Part shown: piece after piece, positions 8,478 through 16,221 of the stretch
How positions within the stretch are numbered: the first letter of the stretch is position 1
Layout of the letters: every line of letters starts with the position of its first letter
Assembly: GCA_035573675.1 (NCBI GenBank)
Contig: DATMAB010000015.1
Span: forward strand, 310,001 to 374,000
Length of the DNA: 64,000 nt
Reading direction: 5' to 3'
Source: Terriglobales bacterium
GTDB taxonomy: Bacteria; Acidobacteriota; Terriglobia; Terriglobales; Acidobacteriaceae
The notes under the pieces: model-generated
Seen by the model: the letters and a program-made list of their open reading frames with translations, nothing else
Told to the model about the DNA's origin: nothing
Database searches by the model: none
Program-made: the position numbers and the translations under genes

Positions 8478-8953
8478 GCGTGCATGCCCTTCGCCAATGG
8501 CATGGACCGATAGATTGCGACTCGTCCTGTCATAGTAGGAGCACTAATGAACAAACGAAGCCCCAAGTGGCCACTGAGCTTCTTCCACTTCCCGTCTTCG
8601 AGGTACTCGCAGGCAAGGCTCCACCACACTAGCCCCTTTTTCTGAACTATCTGGGTTTCGTGACAGATCAACCGCTTCAATGCATCCAGGTACGCCTCCG
8701 CTAGCTCCTCGGCATCACCACGGAATTGAGCCATCTCGAACGGATACCACCAGAAGTATTCCCCGGGCCTGCCGCCTGTCCTATCCGCTCCGATCTGCCG
8801 CTCCCCACCTGGTTCCTCATGAACCGAGAACGCATAATCGGCTCCTGAAGCGCGTGGCAGGTACACTGTCTCCCAGCCGTGTGGCCCAGTGACCACCTCC
8901 GGCTCGAAACCAGGCAGGTACGCCTTCAGTAGCGCGATAGTTGAGGGACCCAT
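8474..8953 (-). CDS. Hypothetical protein inserted between hcrA and hcrB
   Basis: 159 residues with no domain I recognise. The sequence is rich in aromatic residues (EYFWWYPFEMAQF, GLVWWSLACEYLEDGKWKKL), has no signal peptide or membrane segment, and looks like a compact cytosolic protein. It starts 3 bases after the hcrA stop and overlaps the hcrB start by 4 bases, so it is translated with the reductase subunits. The known Hcr enzyme has only three subunits. This is either an accessory factor or an unrelated insertion. Confidence 0.7.
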   Translation of the reverse strand: MGPSTIALLKAYLPGFEPEVVTGPHGWETVYLPRASGADYAFSVHEEPGGERQIGADRTGGRPGEYFWWYPFEMAQFRGDAEELAEAYLDALKRLICHETQIVQKKGLVWWSLACEYLEDGKWKKLSGHLGLRLFISAPTMTGRVAIYRSMPLAKGMHA

Positions 8954-8956
8954 TGT

Positions 8957-11527
8957 CTACTCGCCCGTCGACTCGTTTGTTGTCTGCAAGCGTCGTGCCG
9001 GATCGTCCGGGTGGCGCTCCGGGCCCTTGCCGCGATACCACAATGCGCCACCGTGCTCGCGGAACCTGGTTGGAGCTGCGGGGTCGACGCCTTCCGTCAG
9101 GTCGAGTTTCTTTGCGCCCTTTTGGGCGCGCAGCCCCGCCAGCACCCGCTCGGGCGTGAACGGCGCTTCATGCAGGCGAATGCCCACGGCGTCGTAGATG
9201 GCGTTGGCGATGGCGGGAATGGTCGCGGCCAGAGAGCCCTCGCTGCATTCTTTTGCGCCGAAGGGACCTTCCGGGTCCACGCTCTCCACGATGATGCATT
9301 CGACCTCCGGCGACTCCACTGCCGAGGGTGAGCGGTATTCGAGCAGGCCGGGATTCATCAGCAGGCCGTCTTTCCAGACCATTTCTTCCTGGAGCGCCTG
9401 GCCCAGTCCCATCCAGACGGACCCAATGACCTGGCCCTCGACGGAGACGGGGTTGAGGGCGCGTCCGCAATCGTGCGCGGCCCAGATCTTGTGCACGGTT
9501 ACGACGCCGGTTTCTTCATCGACGCTGACCTCGGCCACCTGCGCGGCATAGGAGTAGGCCGGCGACGGCCCCACGCCCGCGCCTTTGTGCTTGCCGCCGC
9601 GCGCTTCCTGCGGCGGCGCATAGGAACCGGTTCCGGTGAGAGCGCCGTGGAAGTCGATGGCTGCAACCACCGCTTCCTCGAAAGTCATCCAGTCCTTGGG
9701 GCCTTCTTCCTTGCGTTTCTGCTGCAGGGAGCCGCGCAGGATCTGGCCTTCTTCCACGCGGCCGGCCGCCTGCTCGCGGGCGATGCGAGCCTCGGTTTGC
9801 GCCGCGCTTTCCGCCATGCCTTTCTTGAAAACCAGGTCGTTGCGCATCACGACGTCTTCGGGGGCGCAGTTCATCTTGCGCGCGGCGGCAGCGACGATCT
9901 GCTTTTTCACCTCGTCGGCGGCGCGCATGGTGGCGTTGCCGGCCATGAAAGTAACGCGGCTGGAGTACGAGCCGATGTCGATGGGCGTAAGGTCAGTGTC
10001 GGCGGCGACGATCTTGATGCGCGAGAGCGAGCAGCCCAGGACTTCGGCGGCAATCTGCGCGGTCATGGTGTCCGACCCCTGGCCAATTTCGGACGCCCCG
10101 GTGTAGACCACAACGCCGCCGTCGCGGTCCACCTTGATGTTCACGGTGGAGTGTGGCATGTCCGAACGGATGATGGAGTTGGCCGCGCCGCTGACGTAGT
10201 GGCTGCAACCCAGGCCCAGGCCGCGCCCGCGGCCGAGCCTGCCCCGGCGCTCCCGCCAGGCCGAGCGCTCTACCACCTTCTCGATGCATTCCGGCAGGCC
10301 GTAGCTCTGCACGCGCAGCCCGTTGACCGTGATGCAAGGCGGCCGCAGCAGGTTGACGCGGCGGATCTCGGCCGGGTCCAGCTTGAGCGCCGCGGCAATC
10401 TCATCCAGTTGCGACTCGAAAGCGAAGCGCACGTTCACGGTGCCGTGGCCGCGCATGGCCCCGCAGGCGGGTTTGTTGGTGAGCACGCGATAGCCGTCAT
10501 AGCGGATGTTGGGGATGTCGTAGAGCGCGCCCAGCAACGCGCCCGAATAGAGGATGGTCACCACGCCATACGAGCAGTAGGCACCGCCATCCTGAATCAC
10601 TTTGGCAGCGACGGCGGTGATGCGGCCGTCGCGCTTCACGCCGGTCTTCAGATCGATGATGGTGCGCGGACGACCGCGGTGCGCCCAGAACACTTCCTCG
10701 CGGGTGTAGGTGATCTTGACCGGCGCGCGGGCTGCGCGCGCCGCTACCGCCGCGATGATCTCCAGCGGGATGACTTCGCTCTTGCCGCCGAAGCCGCCGC
10801 CTACCAGCGGCTTGATGACGCGGATCTGCGCCATCGGCATCTCCAGCACGATGGAAAGCTTGTGCTGCAGGTAGTACGGCACCTGGGTCGAAGACCACAC
10901 CGTCAAGCGCCCGGGCTTGCCGGTGTGCGGGTCGAAGTCGAACGAGGCCAGGGTGGAGTGCGGCTCCATGGCCGCGTGCGTCACCTCGTTGGCGATGAAG
11001 CGAGCCTCGGCGATGTGATCGGCTTCCGCAAAGCCTTTTTCCGGATCGCCAAAGACGTGGTGGTAATCCTTCTCGATGTTGTGCGGCTTGTGATCGTGGA
11101 TGAGGTCGGCTTCGGCCTTCATGGATTCTTCCGGATCGAAATACGCGGGCAGGACTTCGTACTCGACTTCGATCAGCTCCAGCGCCTGTTCCGCCACCGC
11201 CTCACTGACAGCGACGACGCAGGCCACGTTGTCCCCGATGTAACGGACCTTGTCCACGGCCAGCGCGGTTTCGTCGTGGCCGACGGGCAGGATGCCGTAC
11301 TTGTTGGGCGCATCCTGGCCGGTCACCACCGCGACGACGCCTTCCAGCGCCAGGGCCTTCGAGGCATGGATGCGCTTGATGCGGGCGTGGGGATGCGGCG
11401 AGTGCAGGATCTTGCCGATCAGCATGCCGGGCAGCGACAGGTCGTCCGTGTACTTGCCCGAGCCGGTGGTTTTTTCCGCTGCGTCCACGAACGCGACGGA
11501 TTTGCCGATGATGGAGAAATCGCTCAT
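8957..11527 (-). CDS. hcrA: 4-hydroxybenzoyl-CoA reductase-like molybdenum subunit (alpha)
   Basis: An 856-residue molybdopterin-binding large subunit of the xanthine oxidase family. An aldehyde-oxidase a/b-hammerhead domain occupies about residues 20-130. The Mo-binding domains follow, with GGGFGGK, ACGAMRGHG and GASEIGQGS motifs. GPFGAKECSEGS near residue 770 contains the glutamate that is catalytic in the family. It is longer than typical HcrA because of a charged segment near residues 600-660 (around QLQQKRKEEGP-like sequence) and a polar C-terminal tail. Together with hcrB and hcrC on the same strand it makes a full Mo/FAD/FeS enzyme. The closest functional assignment rests on the HcrB insert. 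Confidence 0.85.
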   Translation of the reverse strand: MSDFSIIGKSVAFVDAAEKTTGSGKYTDDLSLPGMLIGKILHSPHPHARIKRIHASKALALEGVVAVVTGQDAPNKYGILPVGHDETALAVDKVRYIGDNVACVVAVSEAVAEQALELIEVEYEVLPAYFDPEESMKAEADLIHDHKPHNIEKDYHHVFGDPEKGFAEADHIAEARFIANEVTHAAMEPHSTLASFDFDPHTGKPGRLTVWSSTQVPYYLQHKLSIVLEMPMAQIRVIKPLVGGGFGGKSEVIPLEIIAAVAARAARAPVKITYTREEVFWAHRGRPRTIIDLKTGVKRDGRITAVAAKVIQDGGAYCSYGVVTILYSGALLGALYDIPNIRYDGYRVLTNKPACGAMRGHGTVNVRFAFESQLDEIAAALKLDPAEIRRVNLLRPPCITVNGLRVQSYGLPECIEKVVERSAWRERRGRLGRGRGLGLGCSHYVSGAANSIIRSDMPHSTVNIKVDRDGGVVVYTGASEIGQGSDTMTAQIAAEVLGCSLSRIKIVAADTDLTPIDIGSYSSRVTFMAGNATMRAADEVKKQIVAAAARKMNCAPEDVVMRNDLVFKKGMAESAAQTEARIAREQAAGRVEEGQILRGSLQQKRKEEGPKDWMTFEEAVVAAIDFHGALTGTGSYAPPQEARGGKHKGAGVGPSPAYSYAAQVAEVSVDEETGVVTVHKIWAAHDCGRALNPVSVEGQVIGSVWMGLGQALQEEMVWKDGLLMNPGLLEYRSPSAVESPEVECIIVESVDPEGPFGAKECSEGSLAATIPAIANAIYDAVGIRLHEAPFTPERVLAGLRAQKGAKKLDLTEGVDPAAPTRFREHGGALWYRGKGPERHPDDPARRLQTTNESTGE

Positions 11528-11559
11528 GTTCTGCTCGATCTTGACTTAACCGTTTGGTT

Positions 11560-11640
11560 GTGAGCCATTAGCTTCGGGCTCTTGGCTTTACGGCCTCTAG
11601 CTCCTAGCTGCTGGCTACTAGCTGTCAGCTCAACGCTCGA
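11560..11640. repeat. TAGCT-word microrepeat upstream of hcrA
   Basis: Repeated TTAGCT, CTAGCT, CTGGCTACTAGC words fill the gap. They are similar in character to the TAGC stretch at 108-248. No promoter is apparent. Confidence 0.55.
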
Positions 11641-11665
11641 CACCCGCTACGGGCATTGGCCCCTC

Positions 11666-11718
11666 GTAGAGACGCAGCTCGCTGCGTCTTCCGGGAGACG
11701 TTGCAGCAACGTCTCTAC
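11666..11718. repeat. Paired-hairpin dispersed repeat, copy 1
   Basis: Two adjacent hairpins, GACGCAGC/GCTGCGTC and GACGTTGC/GCAACGTC, are bounded by inverted ends GTAGAGACG and CGTCTCTAC. The same architecture recurs at 17418-17486. Both copies are intergenic within the aromatic-CoA array. The structure resembles a REPIN or a small non-autonomous element. Confidence 0.8.
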
Positions 11719-11747
11719 TTCCCTTTTTTCGCTGATGGCAGATTGGC

Positions 11748-12077
11748 TCATGCTCCGCTCTTCCGGGGATCCATGTCGACTCCCGCCTCTTCGGGATCGC
11801 GCACCATGGCGATGTTGGCGTCGATCGCCCGCATGCGTATGGGAATGATCTCTTGGTACTCCGGGGAGTCGTACCATCTCTGTGCCGCCGCAAAATCGGG
11901 ATAGGCAACAATCACCGTGCGCACAAACGGCCACTCGCCCGAGCGCACGACAGGCGCCCTGTCCACGGCGACATAACGGCCGCCGTGCCGCTCAATGAGC
12001 GGTCGCACGCGGCCGGCATATTCACGGAACGCCTCGAGGTCCTTAATCTTCTTGATGGTGACCACCACGTAGGTCAT
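11748..12077 (-). CDS. DUF1330-like small protein
   Basis: 109 residues with a ferredoxin-like alpha/beta-barrel pattern (MTYVVVTIKKIKDLEAFREY, WPFVRTVIVAYPDFAAAQRWY, SPEYQEIIPIR), typical of the DUF1330/dimeric barrel group. The ATG at 12077 overlaps the hcrC stop by 4 bases, which decides the start; a longer upstream frame would overlap hcrC heavily. Proteins of this fold are sometimes small isomerases or monooxygenases. Function here is unknown. Confidence 0.8.
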   Translation of the reverse strand: MTYVVVTIKKIKDLEAFREYAGRVRPLIERHGGRYVAVDRAPVVRSGEWPFVRTVIVAYPDFAAAQRWYDSPEYQEIIPIRMRAIDANIAMVRDPEEAGVDMDPRKSGA

Positions 12078-12577
12078 GGGTTCACCGCCGATTCTCTCCC
12101 CTTCTGCTCCGCCTCCACTGCCGCCTTCACCGCCTGGTACATCTGCGTGTAGCCGGTACAGCGGCAGAGGTTGCCGCTGAGGGCGTTGCGGATTTCGTCG
12201 TCGGTGGGCTCCGGGTTGGCCGCCAGCAGCGCCTTCACGGTCATCAGGAAGCCCGGAGTGCAGTAGCCGCACTGCGCGCCGCCCCAGTCACCGTAGGCCT
12301 TCTGGATGGCGGCCAGCGCGCCGTGCTCGGCCACGCCCTCGATGGTCGTCACCTCCTGGTCGTCACCGGCGCAACTGCCGGCGAGCATGGTGCAGGAAAG
12401 CACCGGCACGCCGTTCAGCAGCACGGTGCAGGCGCCGCAGGAAGAGTCGTCGCAGCCGCGCTTGGAGCCGGTAAGCTTCAGGTCTTCGCGCAGGACGTCG
12501 AGCAGGAGCTTCGAGGGCTCGACCGCCAGTTCGTGGCGACGCCCGTTCACGCGCAGTTCGATGAGTTCCTTCTTCAA
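12074..12577 (-). CDS. hcrC: 4-hydroxybenzoyl-CoA reductase-like [2Fe-2S] subunit (gamma)
   Basis: A 167-residue iron-sulfur subunit. A plant-type ferredoxin domain has the cluster cysteines GCDDSSCGAC and, further on, LSC. It is followed by the all-helical second-cluster domain with CGYCTPG and NLCRCTGY. This two-cluster layout is that of xanthine dehydrogenase small subunits, CoxS and HcrC. It passes electrons between the FAD subunit and the molybdenum site. The chosen start is a TTG (12575-12577), which lies at the edge of a TTCTCAG microrepeat. No ATG is available nearby upstream. Confidence 0.92.
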   Translation of the reverse strand: MKKELIELRVNGRRHELAVEPSKLLLDVLREDLKLTGSKRGCDDSSCGACTVLLNGVPVLSCTMLAGSCAGDDQEVTTIEGVAEHGALAAIQKAYGDWGGAQCGYCTPGFLMTVKALLAANPEPTDDEIRNALSGNLCRCTGYTQMYQAVKAAVEAEQKGRESAVNP

Positions 12578-12578
12578 G

Positions 12579-12607
12579 TTCTCAGTTCTCGGTTCTCAGT
12601 TCTCAGA
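12579..12607. repeat. GTTCTCAG microrepeat
   Basis: Three to four GTTCTCAG/GTTCTCGG words in tandem fill the whole gap between rhodanese and hcrC. Confidence 0.6.
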
Positions 12608-12608
12608 A

Positions 12609-13013
12609 TCAATAGAGCGGCACTTTGGGGTCGATGGTACGCGACCACTGGTCGATGCCGCCGCGCATGGACTGCACCTTCTCGAATCCCTGCTGCCGCA
12701 ACCAGGCGCATACGTTGGCGGAGCGGATGCCGTGATGGCATACGACCACGATGTGCTCCTCCGGGTCCAGTTCCCGGTGGGCCCGCGCGGGCACGTCCGA
12801 CATGGGGATGAGCGTCGAGCCGGCGATGCTCGCCGTCTGCACTTCCCAGGGCTCACGCACGTCGAGCAGCGTGAACCGTGACCCGTTTTCGGCCAGGGCC
12901 TTCACTTGTTCGGGTGTGATCTCGAAGTCCGTTTTCGTTCCCTTGTCATCCCGAGCGCCTGCGACCGAGCCTTGCGAGGAAGCAGGCAGCCGAGGGATCC
13001 CTACTCCCGCCAT
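12609..13013 (-). CDS. Single-domain rhodanese-like sulfurtransferase
   Basis: About 110 conserved residues of a rhodanese domain: LLDVREPWEVQTASIAGS, then HIVVVCHHGIRS, where the cysteine of the CHHGIR loop is the persulfide-forming residue. The C-terminal MRGGIDQWSRTIDP is also typical. Such proteins move sulfane sulfur and could support maturation of the molybdenum enzyme, whose cofactor often needs a sulfido ligand; that is inference. The start is uncertain. The domain begins near 12925, and the only in-frame ATG that avoids overlapping gctA is at 13013, inside a dispersed repeat. Confidence 0.8.
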   Translation of the reverse strand: MAGVGIPRLPASSQGSVAGARDDKGTKTDFEITPEQVKALAENGSRFTLLDVREPWEVQTASIAGSTLIPMSDVPARAHRELDPEEHIVVVCHHGIRSANVCAWLRQQGFEKVQSMRGGIDQWSRTIDPKVPLY

Positions 13014-13058
13014 GCCGTTCCGAGCAGAGGGATTCCTCGCTTCGCTCGGAATGACAAG
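12945..13058. repeat. Dispersed element with inverted ends
   Basis: A roughly 114-base sequence starts GTCATCCCGAGCG and ends CGCTCGGAATGAC, so its ends are inverted copies with one mismatch. Internally it has GGATCCCT and GGGATTCCTCGC variants, also inverted. A half copy with the same GTCATCCCGAG end is at 50465-50520. It overlaps the N-terminal codons of the rhodanese frame and ends just before the gctA stop. Confidence 0.75.
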
Positions 13059-13060
13059 CG

Positions 13061-13966
13061 TTAATATCCAAAATCCACTTGTGCCGCGTAGGCATGCTTC
13101 TCCACCGCCAGCTCCTGCTGGCGACACGCGCCGATGCGGTTCATGTACTCGCCTCGATCCGCAACGCTTAGCACCCAGCGCTCCAGCCACGCCGCAAAGT
13201 CTGCCGGAGTCTTGGTCTGCTCGTGGTACTGCTGGAAAGCTGCGTCGTCCCGCTTGTAGCAGCCCTGCACCGGCGAAGGATGCGCCCCGTAGGGGCACTC
13301 GACCACGGCGCTGACCAGGAAGCCGGGGATCACGGTGCGGTTGGGATCGCTCGAAATCACTTCCGGCTCGACGATCTTCTCCGCTACCACGATGACGCGC
13401 CGTGCCGCCCTTACTCCTTCCAGCATCACGCCGAAGTTGCCCCAGCAGTGGGCGTTGCCCTCTGCGTCGGCGCGCTGCACGTGGACGATGGCGACATCCG
13501 GGACGATAGCGCGAACCGCGTGTAGCTTTTCTCCCGTGAAGGGCGAGTTGAACTCCGTGAAGAATTCGTTGTCACGGGCGACGTCCGAGCCCAGAGCGGT
13601 ACGCGCGGGCAGGAACGGAACTCCCATGGCGGCCGCCTGGAGAGCCAGCGCGACACCGAAATTGGTCATATCTGTGACCTTGACGCTGCCCGACTCGACG
13701 GCGCGGCGGAAGTTGTAGGCCGAACCCATCATCACGTTGCCCACCCAGGCAGCGATGACGCGCTCCACGCAACCGGCGCCGATGAGCTGGTCGAACAGCA
13801 CATCCGAAATCGGCCCGATAAGCGTCAGCCCGCGCTTCTTCTGGCGGATGATCTCGTGGCCAGCGGCAAAAGGAATCATCTGCTCCAACTGCAGGCCAAA
13901 AGCGATGTGGGTTCCATCACTGATGTGCTCGGCTATCGCCTCGCGCATCGTCATCAGCTTGGACAT
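13061..13966 (-). CDS. gctA: CoA-transferase subunit A (glutaconate CoA-transferase type)
   Basis: A 301-residue class I CoA-transferase alpha subunit (MSKLMTMREAIAEHISDGTHIAFG, then GCVERVIAAWVGN, NFRRAVESGSVKVTDMTNFG, PDVAIVHVQRADAEGNAHCWG). It should pair with the beta subunit encoded at 15356-16144. The pair would move CoA between a carboxylic acid and an acyl-CoA donor. Alternatively it could be a ring-cleaving hydrolase like IpdAB, but the partner keeps the transferase glutamate. The ribosome-binding site GAGGG lies about 9 bases upstream, inside a dispersed repeat. A broken copy of its own N-terminus sits immediately upstream. Confidence 0.88.
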   Translation of the reverse strand: MSKLMTMREAIAEHISDGTHIAFGLQLEQMIPFAAGHEIIRQKKRGLTLIGPISDVLFDQLIGAGCVERVIAAWVGNVMMGSAYNFRRAVESGSVKVTDMTNFGVALALQAAAMGVPFLPARTALGSDVARDNEFFTEFNSPFTGEKLHAVRAIVPDVAIVHVQRADAEGNAHCWGNFGVMLEGVRAARRVIVVAEKIVEPEVISSDPNRTVIPGFLVSAVVECPYGAHPSPVQGCYKRDDAAFQQYHEQTKTPADFAAWLERWVLSVADRGEYMNRIGACRQQELAVEKHAYAAQVDFGY

Positions 13967-13975
13967 GATAGAGTT

Positions 13976-14040
13976 CCCTCGCTCTGCTCAGGATTTCGGC
14001 TGCGGGCTCCCGCTTCGCCTTCGGCTATGCTCACGCCCGC
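13976..14040. repeat. Dispersed GGGAGCCCGCAGCCGAA element, copy 1
   Basis: Read on the minus strand it runs GCGGGCGTGAG, a variable middle, GGGAGCCCGCAGCCGAA, then an AGCGAGG end. The same order occurs on the plus strand at 55242-55302, and a shorter related end lies at 24366-24395. Here it interrupts a partial copy of gctA and supplies the ribosome-binding site of the intact gctA. Confidence 0.75.
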
Positions 14041-14142
14041 AAACCGCCTCAACATCTGCTCCAGCTGCAGCCCCATGGCAAGCGAGCAGCCGTCAGGGAC
14101 GTGCTCGGCGATGGCATCGTGCAGGGGGAAGAGCTTGCTCAA
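14041..14142 (-). pseudogene. Truncated duplicate of gctA 5' end
   Basis: The translated start MSKLFPLHDAIAEHVPDG followed by GLQLEQML matches the gctA start MSKLMTMREAIAEHISDG and GLQLEQMI, then breaks off at the dispersed repeat (13976-14040). About 34 codons remain. The amino-acid similarity with differences spread along it suggests an old paralogue rather than a recent duplication. Its ATG overlaps the stop of the membrane protein upstream (ATGA). Confidence 0.8.
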
Positions 14143-14558
14143 TTCAGCCCCTCGTCAGAATCGTTCACCACGCGAACTCTCGCTCTAAAGTACTGAATGA
14201 AAAAGCTCGAAAACGTCATGAATAGCATAATGCTGAGGAGGGTCAGGCCAGCGGCAGCGAGCTTCTGCGCGTCGCCAGAGGCACCTGCCCAGTGAAGCGC
14301 CAGCCTTACAGACGCGCCGACGAGCATCAGACCACATGCGAGCTGAAGTAAGCGAGAGTGTCTAAAGCCGTACAACCCAAACAGGCCAACCACCGCACTC
14401 AAGTACGTATTCTTGTTTACGGATCGTATCGGGAATACCCCGTCAATCAGCTCCCAAACACTCGAAACCATCGCCAGTACAGTGAGCACGAAAAGCGCTG
14501 CGAACATACTCGTCGTGATGGCGTCAGAATCGACGACGATTGTTCGCCTACGCGTCAC
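14139..14558 (-). CDS. Hypothetical membrane protein
   Basis: 139 residues with about four hydrophobic segments (near residues 15-35, 52-62, 68-88 and 100-122) and a charged C-terminus. No family is recognised. It directly follows the dienoyl-CoA hydratase-like gene and overlaps the gctA remnant by 4 bases, so it is co-transcribed with the catabolic genes. A role in uptake is conceivable, but nothing in the sequence shows it. Confidence 0.65.
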   Translation of the reverse strand: MTRRRTIVVDSDAITTSMFAALFVLTVLAMVSSVWELIDGVFPIRSVNKNTYLSAVVGLFGLYGFRHSRLLQLACGLMLVGASVRLALHWAGASGDAQKLAAAGLTLLSIMLFMTFSSFFIQYFRARVRVVNDSDEGLN

Positions 14559-15350
14559 CTATTTCCCTTTCCACACCGGCTTGCGCTTCTCCAAAAACGC
14601 CTGGATGCCCTCAACGGCATCCTCGGTCTTCATCAGTTCCTCGAAGTAGACCTGCTCGGCCTTGGCCAGACCTTTGTCGAAGTGGATGGCGTCCCAGGCG
14701 TAGAAAGCCTTCTTGGTCACGGCCAGCGCGGCCGGGCTCAACTGCTCCAGGTGATGGACGGCCTGCTGGACCATCGCCTCGAGGTCGTCTTCGGCAGTGA
14801 CGCCGTTGGCCAGCCCGATGGCCGCGGCCTCCGGCCCTTTGAGCGAACGGCCGGTCAGCACCAGTTCCGCCGCCCGTTTCTGGCCGATGAGCGCCGAAAG
14901 GGCCACAGCGGCCACCGGCGGGAAGCAGGCCAGCTTGATCTCCGGGAACTGCCAGGTGGCGCCGTCCGCGGTGTAGACCAGGTCGCAGACCATGGCCAGC
15001 TCGGCGCCGCCTCCCAGGCACAGGCCGCGCACGGCGGCGACGGTGACCTTGCGGCTGGCCACGATGGCGCGGATGGCGGCGTGGAAGCGGGTCAGCATGT
15101 CACGCACGTTTTCCGGGGTGTGCGCGGCGACATCCACGCCGGCGGAGAAGGCCTTCTCCGAACCTGCAAAGACGATTACGCTGATGTCGGCGCGCTGCTC
15201 GATCTCTGCCAGCGCCTCTTTCAACTCATCCATCATGGGGATGTCGATGACGTTGAGCGGCGGATTACTGAGCTTGATGCGCGCCACGGGCGGCGCCAGC
15301 TCGAGGCAAATCTTCGTGTGGGTCATGCGGGTCAGTGGGGTTGCGGCCAT
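14559..15350 (-). CDS. Crotonase resembling cyclohexa-1,5-dienecarbonyl-CoA hydratase (Dch)
   Basis: A 263-residue enoyl-CoA hydratase/isomerase protein. Both crotonase glutamates are present: GGGAELAMVCD and FPEIKLACFPP. From my memory of the Thauera Dch sequence, the GRSLKGPEAAAIGL stretch and the C-terminal EELMKTEDAVEGIQAFLEKR match it better than they match fatty-acid hydratases. Dch adds water to the diene made by benzoyl-CoA reductase in anaerobic degradation. Here the nearby oxygenase is BoxB-like, so the true substrate may be a ring-derived or epoxide-derived CoA ester. GAGG lies 8 bases before the ATG, overlapping the gctB stop region. Confidence 0.75.
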   Translation of the reverse strand: MAATPLTRMTHTKICLELAPPVARIKLSNPPLNVIDIPMMDELKEALAEIEQRADISVIVFAGSEKAFSAGVDVAAHTPENVRDMLTRFHAAIRAIVASRKVTVAAVRGLCLGGGAELAMVCDLVYTADGATWQFPEIKLACFPPVAAVALSALIGQKRAAELVLTGRSLKGPEAAAIGLANGVTAEDDLEAMVQQAVHHLEQLSPAALAVTKKAFYAWDAIHFDKGLAKAEQVYFEELMKTEDAVEGIQAFLEKRKPVWKGK

Positions 15351-15355
15351 GTCAG

Positions 15356-16144
15356 TTACCTCGTCCAGAATCCCTTCTTATCGTACTCGCGAATCGCCTT
15401 GAGCTCGGCGGCCGAGGGCTCCGGGGTGACGGATATGCGCTCGGCGACACGCAGGTTCCACCCAGTGTTCGCCCGCACGTCCTCCACGGTGACGCCGGGA
15501 TGCGCGGAGTCAAGGAAGGCCTCACCGTCCTCGCCGAAGCGCAGCACAGCTTTGCTGGTGATGACGGCGCTGGGACCTCCGCGTGGCAGGCCGGCGCGCT
15601 CGCGCCACCCGCGGCCGTCTCCGTAGCCTGGGCTGGTCACATAGCTGACGCGCTCCGGCAGCCGCCGTTTGTCGTGTTCCAGCAGGACGACGAAGCGCTG
15701 CGCCAGCGAAGCGATGTCGCACGCTCCGCCCGAACCCGGCAGCCGCACGAAGCCGTTCTTGTTCTCGACCCGGGTGGAGTTCAGGTTGCCGAAGCGGTCC
15801 ACCTCGGCTGCGCCCAGGAAGCCCAGGTCGACGCGTCCCGATTGCAGCAGGCTCATCACGCTCAGCATATCCAGGCACTGGGTTGCGCCCAGCAGATTGG
15901 GCGGGTCGGCCATGGTGTAGATAAGCTCCTGGGCCGGGGTGGAGCGCACTACGCCATTCTCAAACAGGCCGATGGCGCTGGGAGCGTGCGTCTTCTTGGC
16001 CACCACGAAGGCGATGAGCGGCAGGCGCATGCCGACGAAGACGATCTCGCCGTCGCGGATCTCGCGCGCTGCCGCGGCCACCATCAGCTCACCCAGCGTG
16101 TAGCCGGAGCGGGCGGAGACGTCGGGAATGGAAGTCGTGGTCAC
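15356..16144 (-). CDS. gctB: CoA-transferase subunit B (glutaconate CoA-transferase type)
   Basis: 262 residues from a GTG start (16142-16144). The longer upstream frame would overlap boxB and has no homology. Features shared with Acidaminococcus GctB are VGMRLPLIAFVVAKKTHAP, FENGVVRSTP, LGAAEVDRFGNLNST, GSGGACDIASLA and YVTSPGYGDG. The glutamate in FENG lines up with the catalytic Glu54 of GctB that forms the glutamyl-CoA intermediate. The non-transferase IpdAB hydrolases lack this residue. Transferase activity is therefore likely, with GctA (13061-13966) as partner. The two subunits are unusually separated by three genes or remnants. Confidence 0.87.
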   Translation of the reverse strand: MTTTSIPDVSARSGYTLGELMVAAAAREIRDGEIVFVGMRLPLIAFVVAKKTHAPSAIGLFENGVVRSTPAQELIYTMADPPNLLGATQCLDMLSVMSLLQSGRVDLGFLGAAEVDRFGNLNSTRVENKNGFVRLPGSGGACDIASLAQRFVVLLEHDKRRLPERVSYVTSPGYGDGRGWRERAGLPRGGPSAVITSKAVLRFGEDGEAFLDSAHPGVTVEDVRANTGWNLRVAERISVTPEPSAAELKAIREYDKKGFWTR

Positions 16145-16221
16145 GGCCGATCTTGTCTCTGCCTTGTGAAACGGGGCACGGACCGTGCCGTGCCCCTCAG
16201 CTTCCCGGTCCTCGCGGCGCG

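Noticed and set aside
9473-11563. A 696-codon open frame on the plus strand opposite hcrA
   Set aside because: It is antisense to a clear molybdoenzyme gene, its composition is His/Asp/Arg/Val-rich shadow, and no domain is seen.
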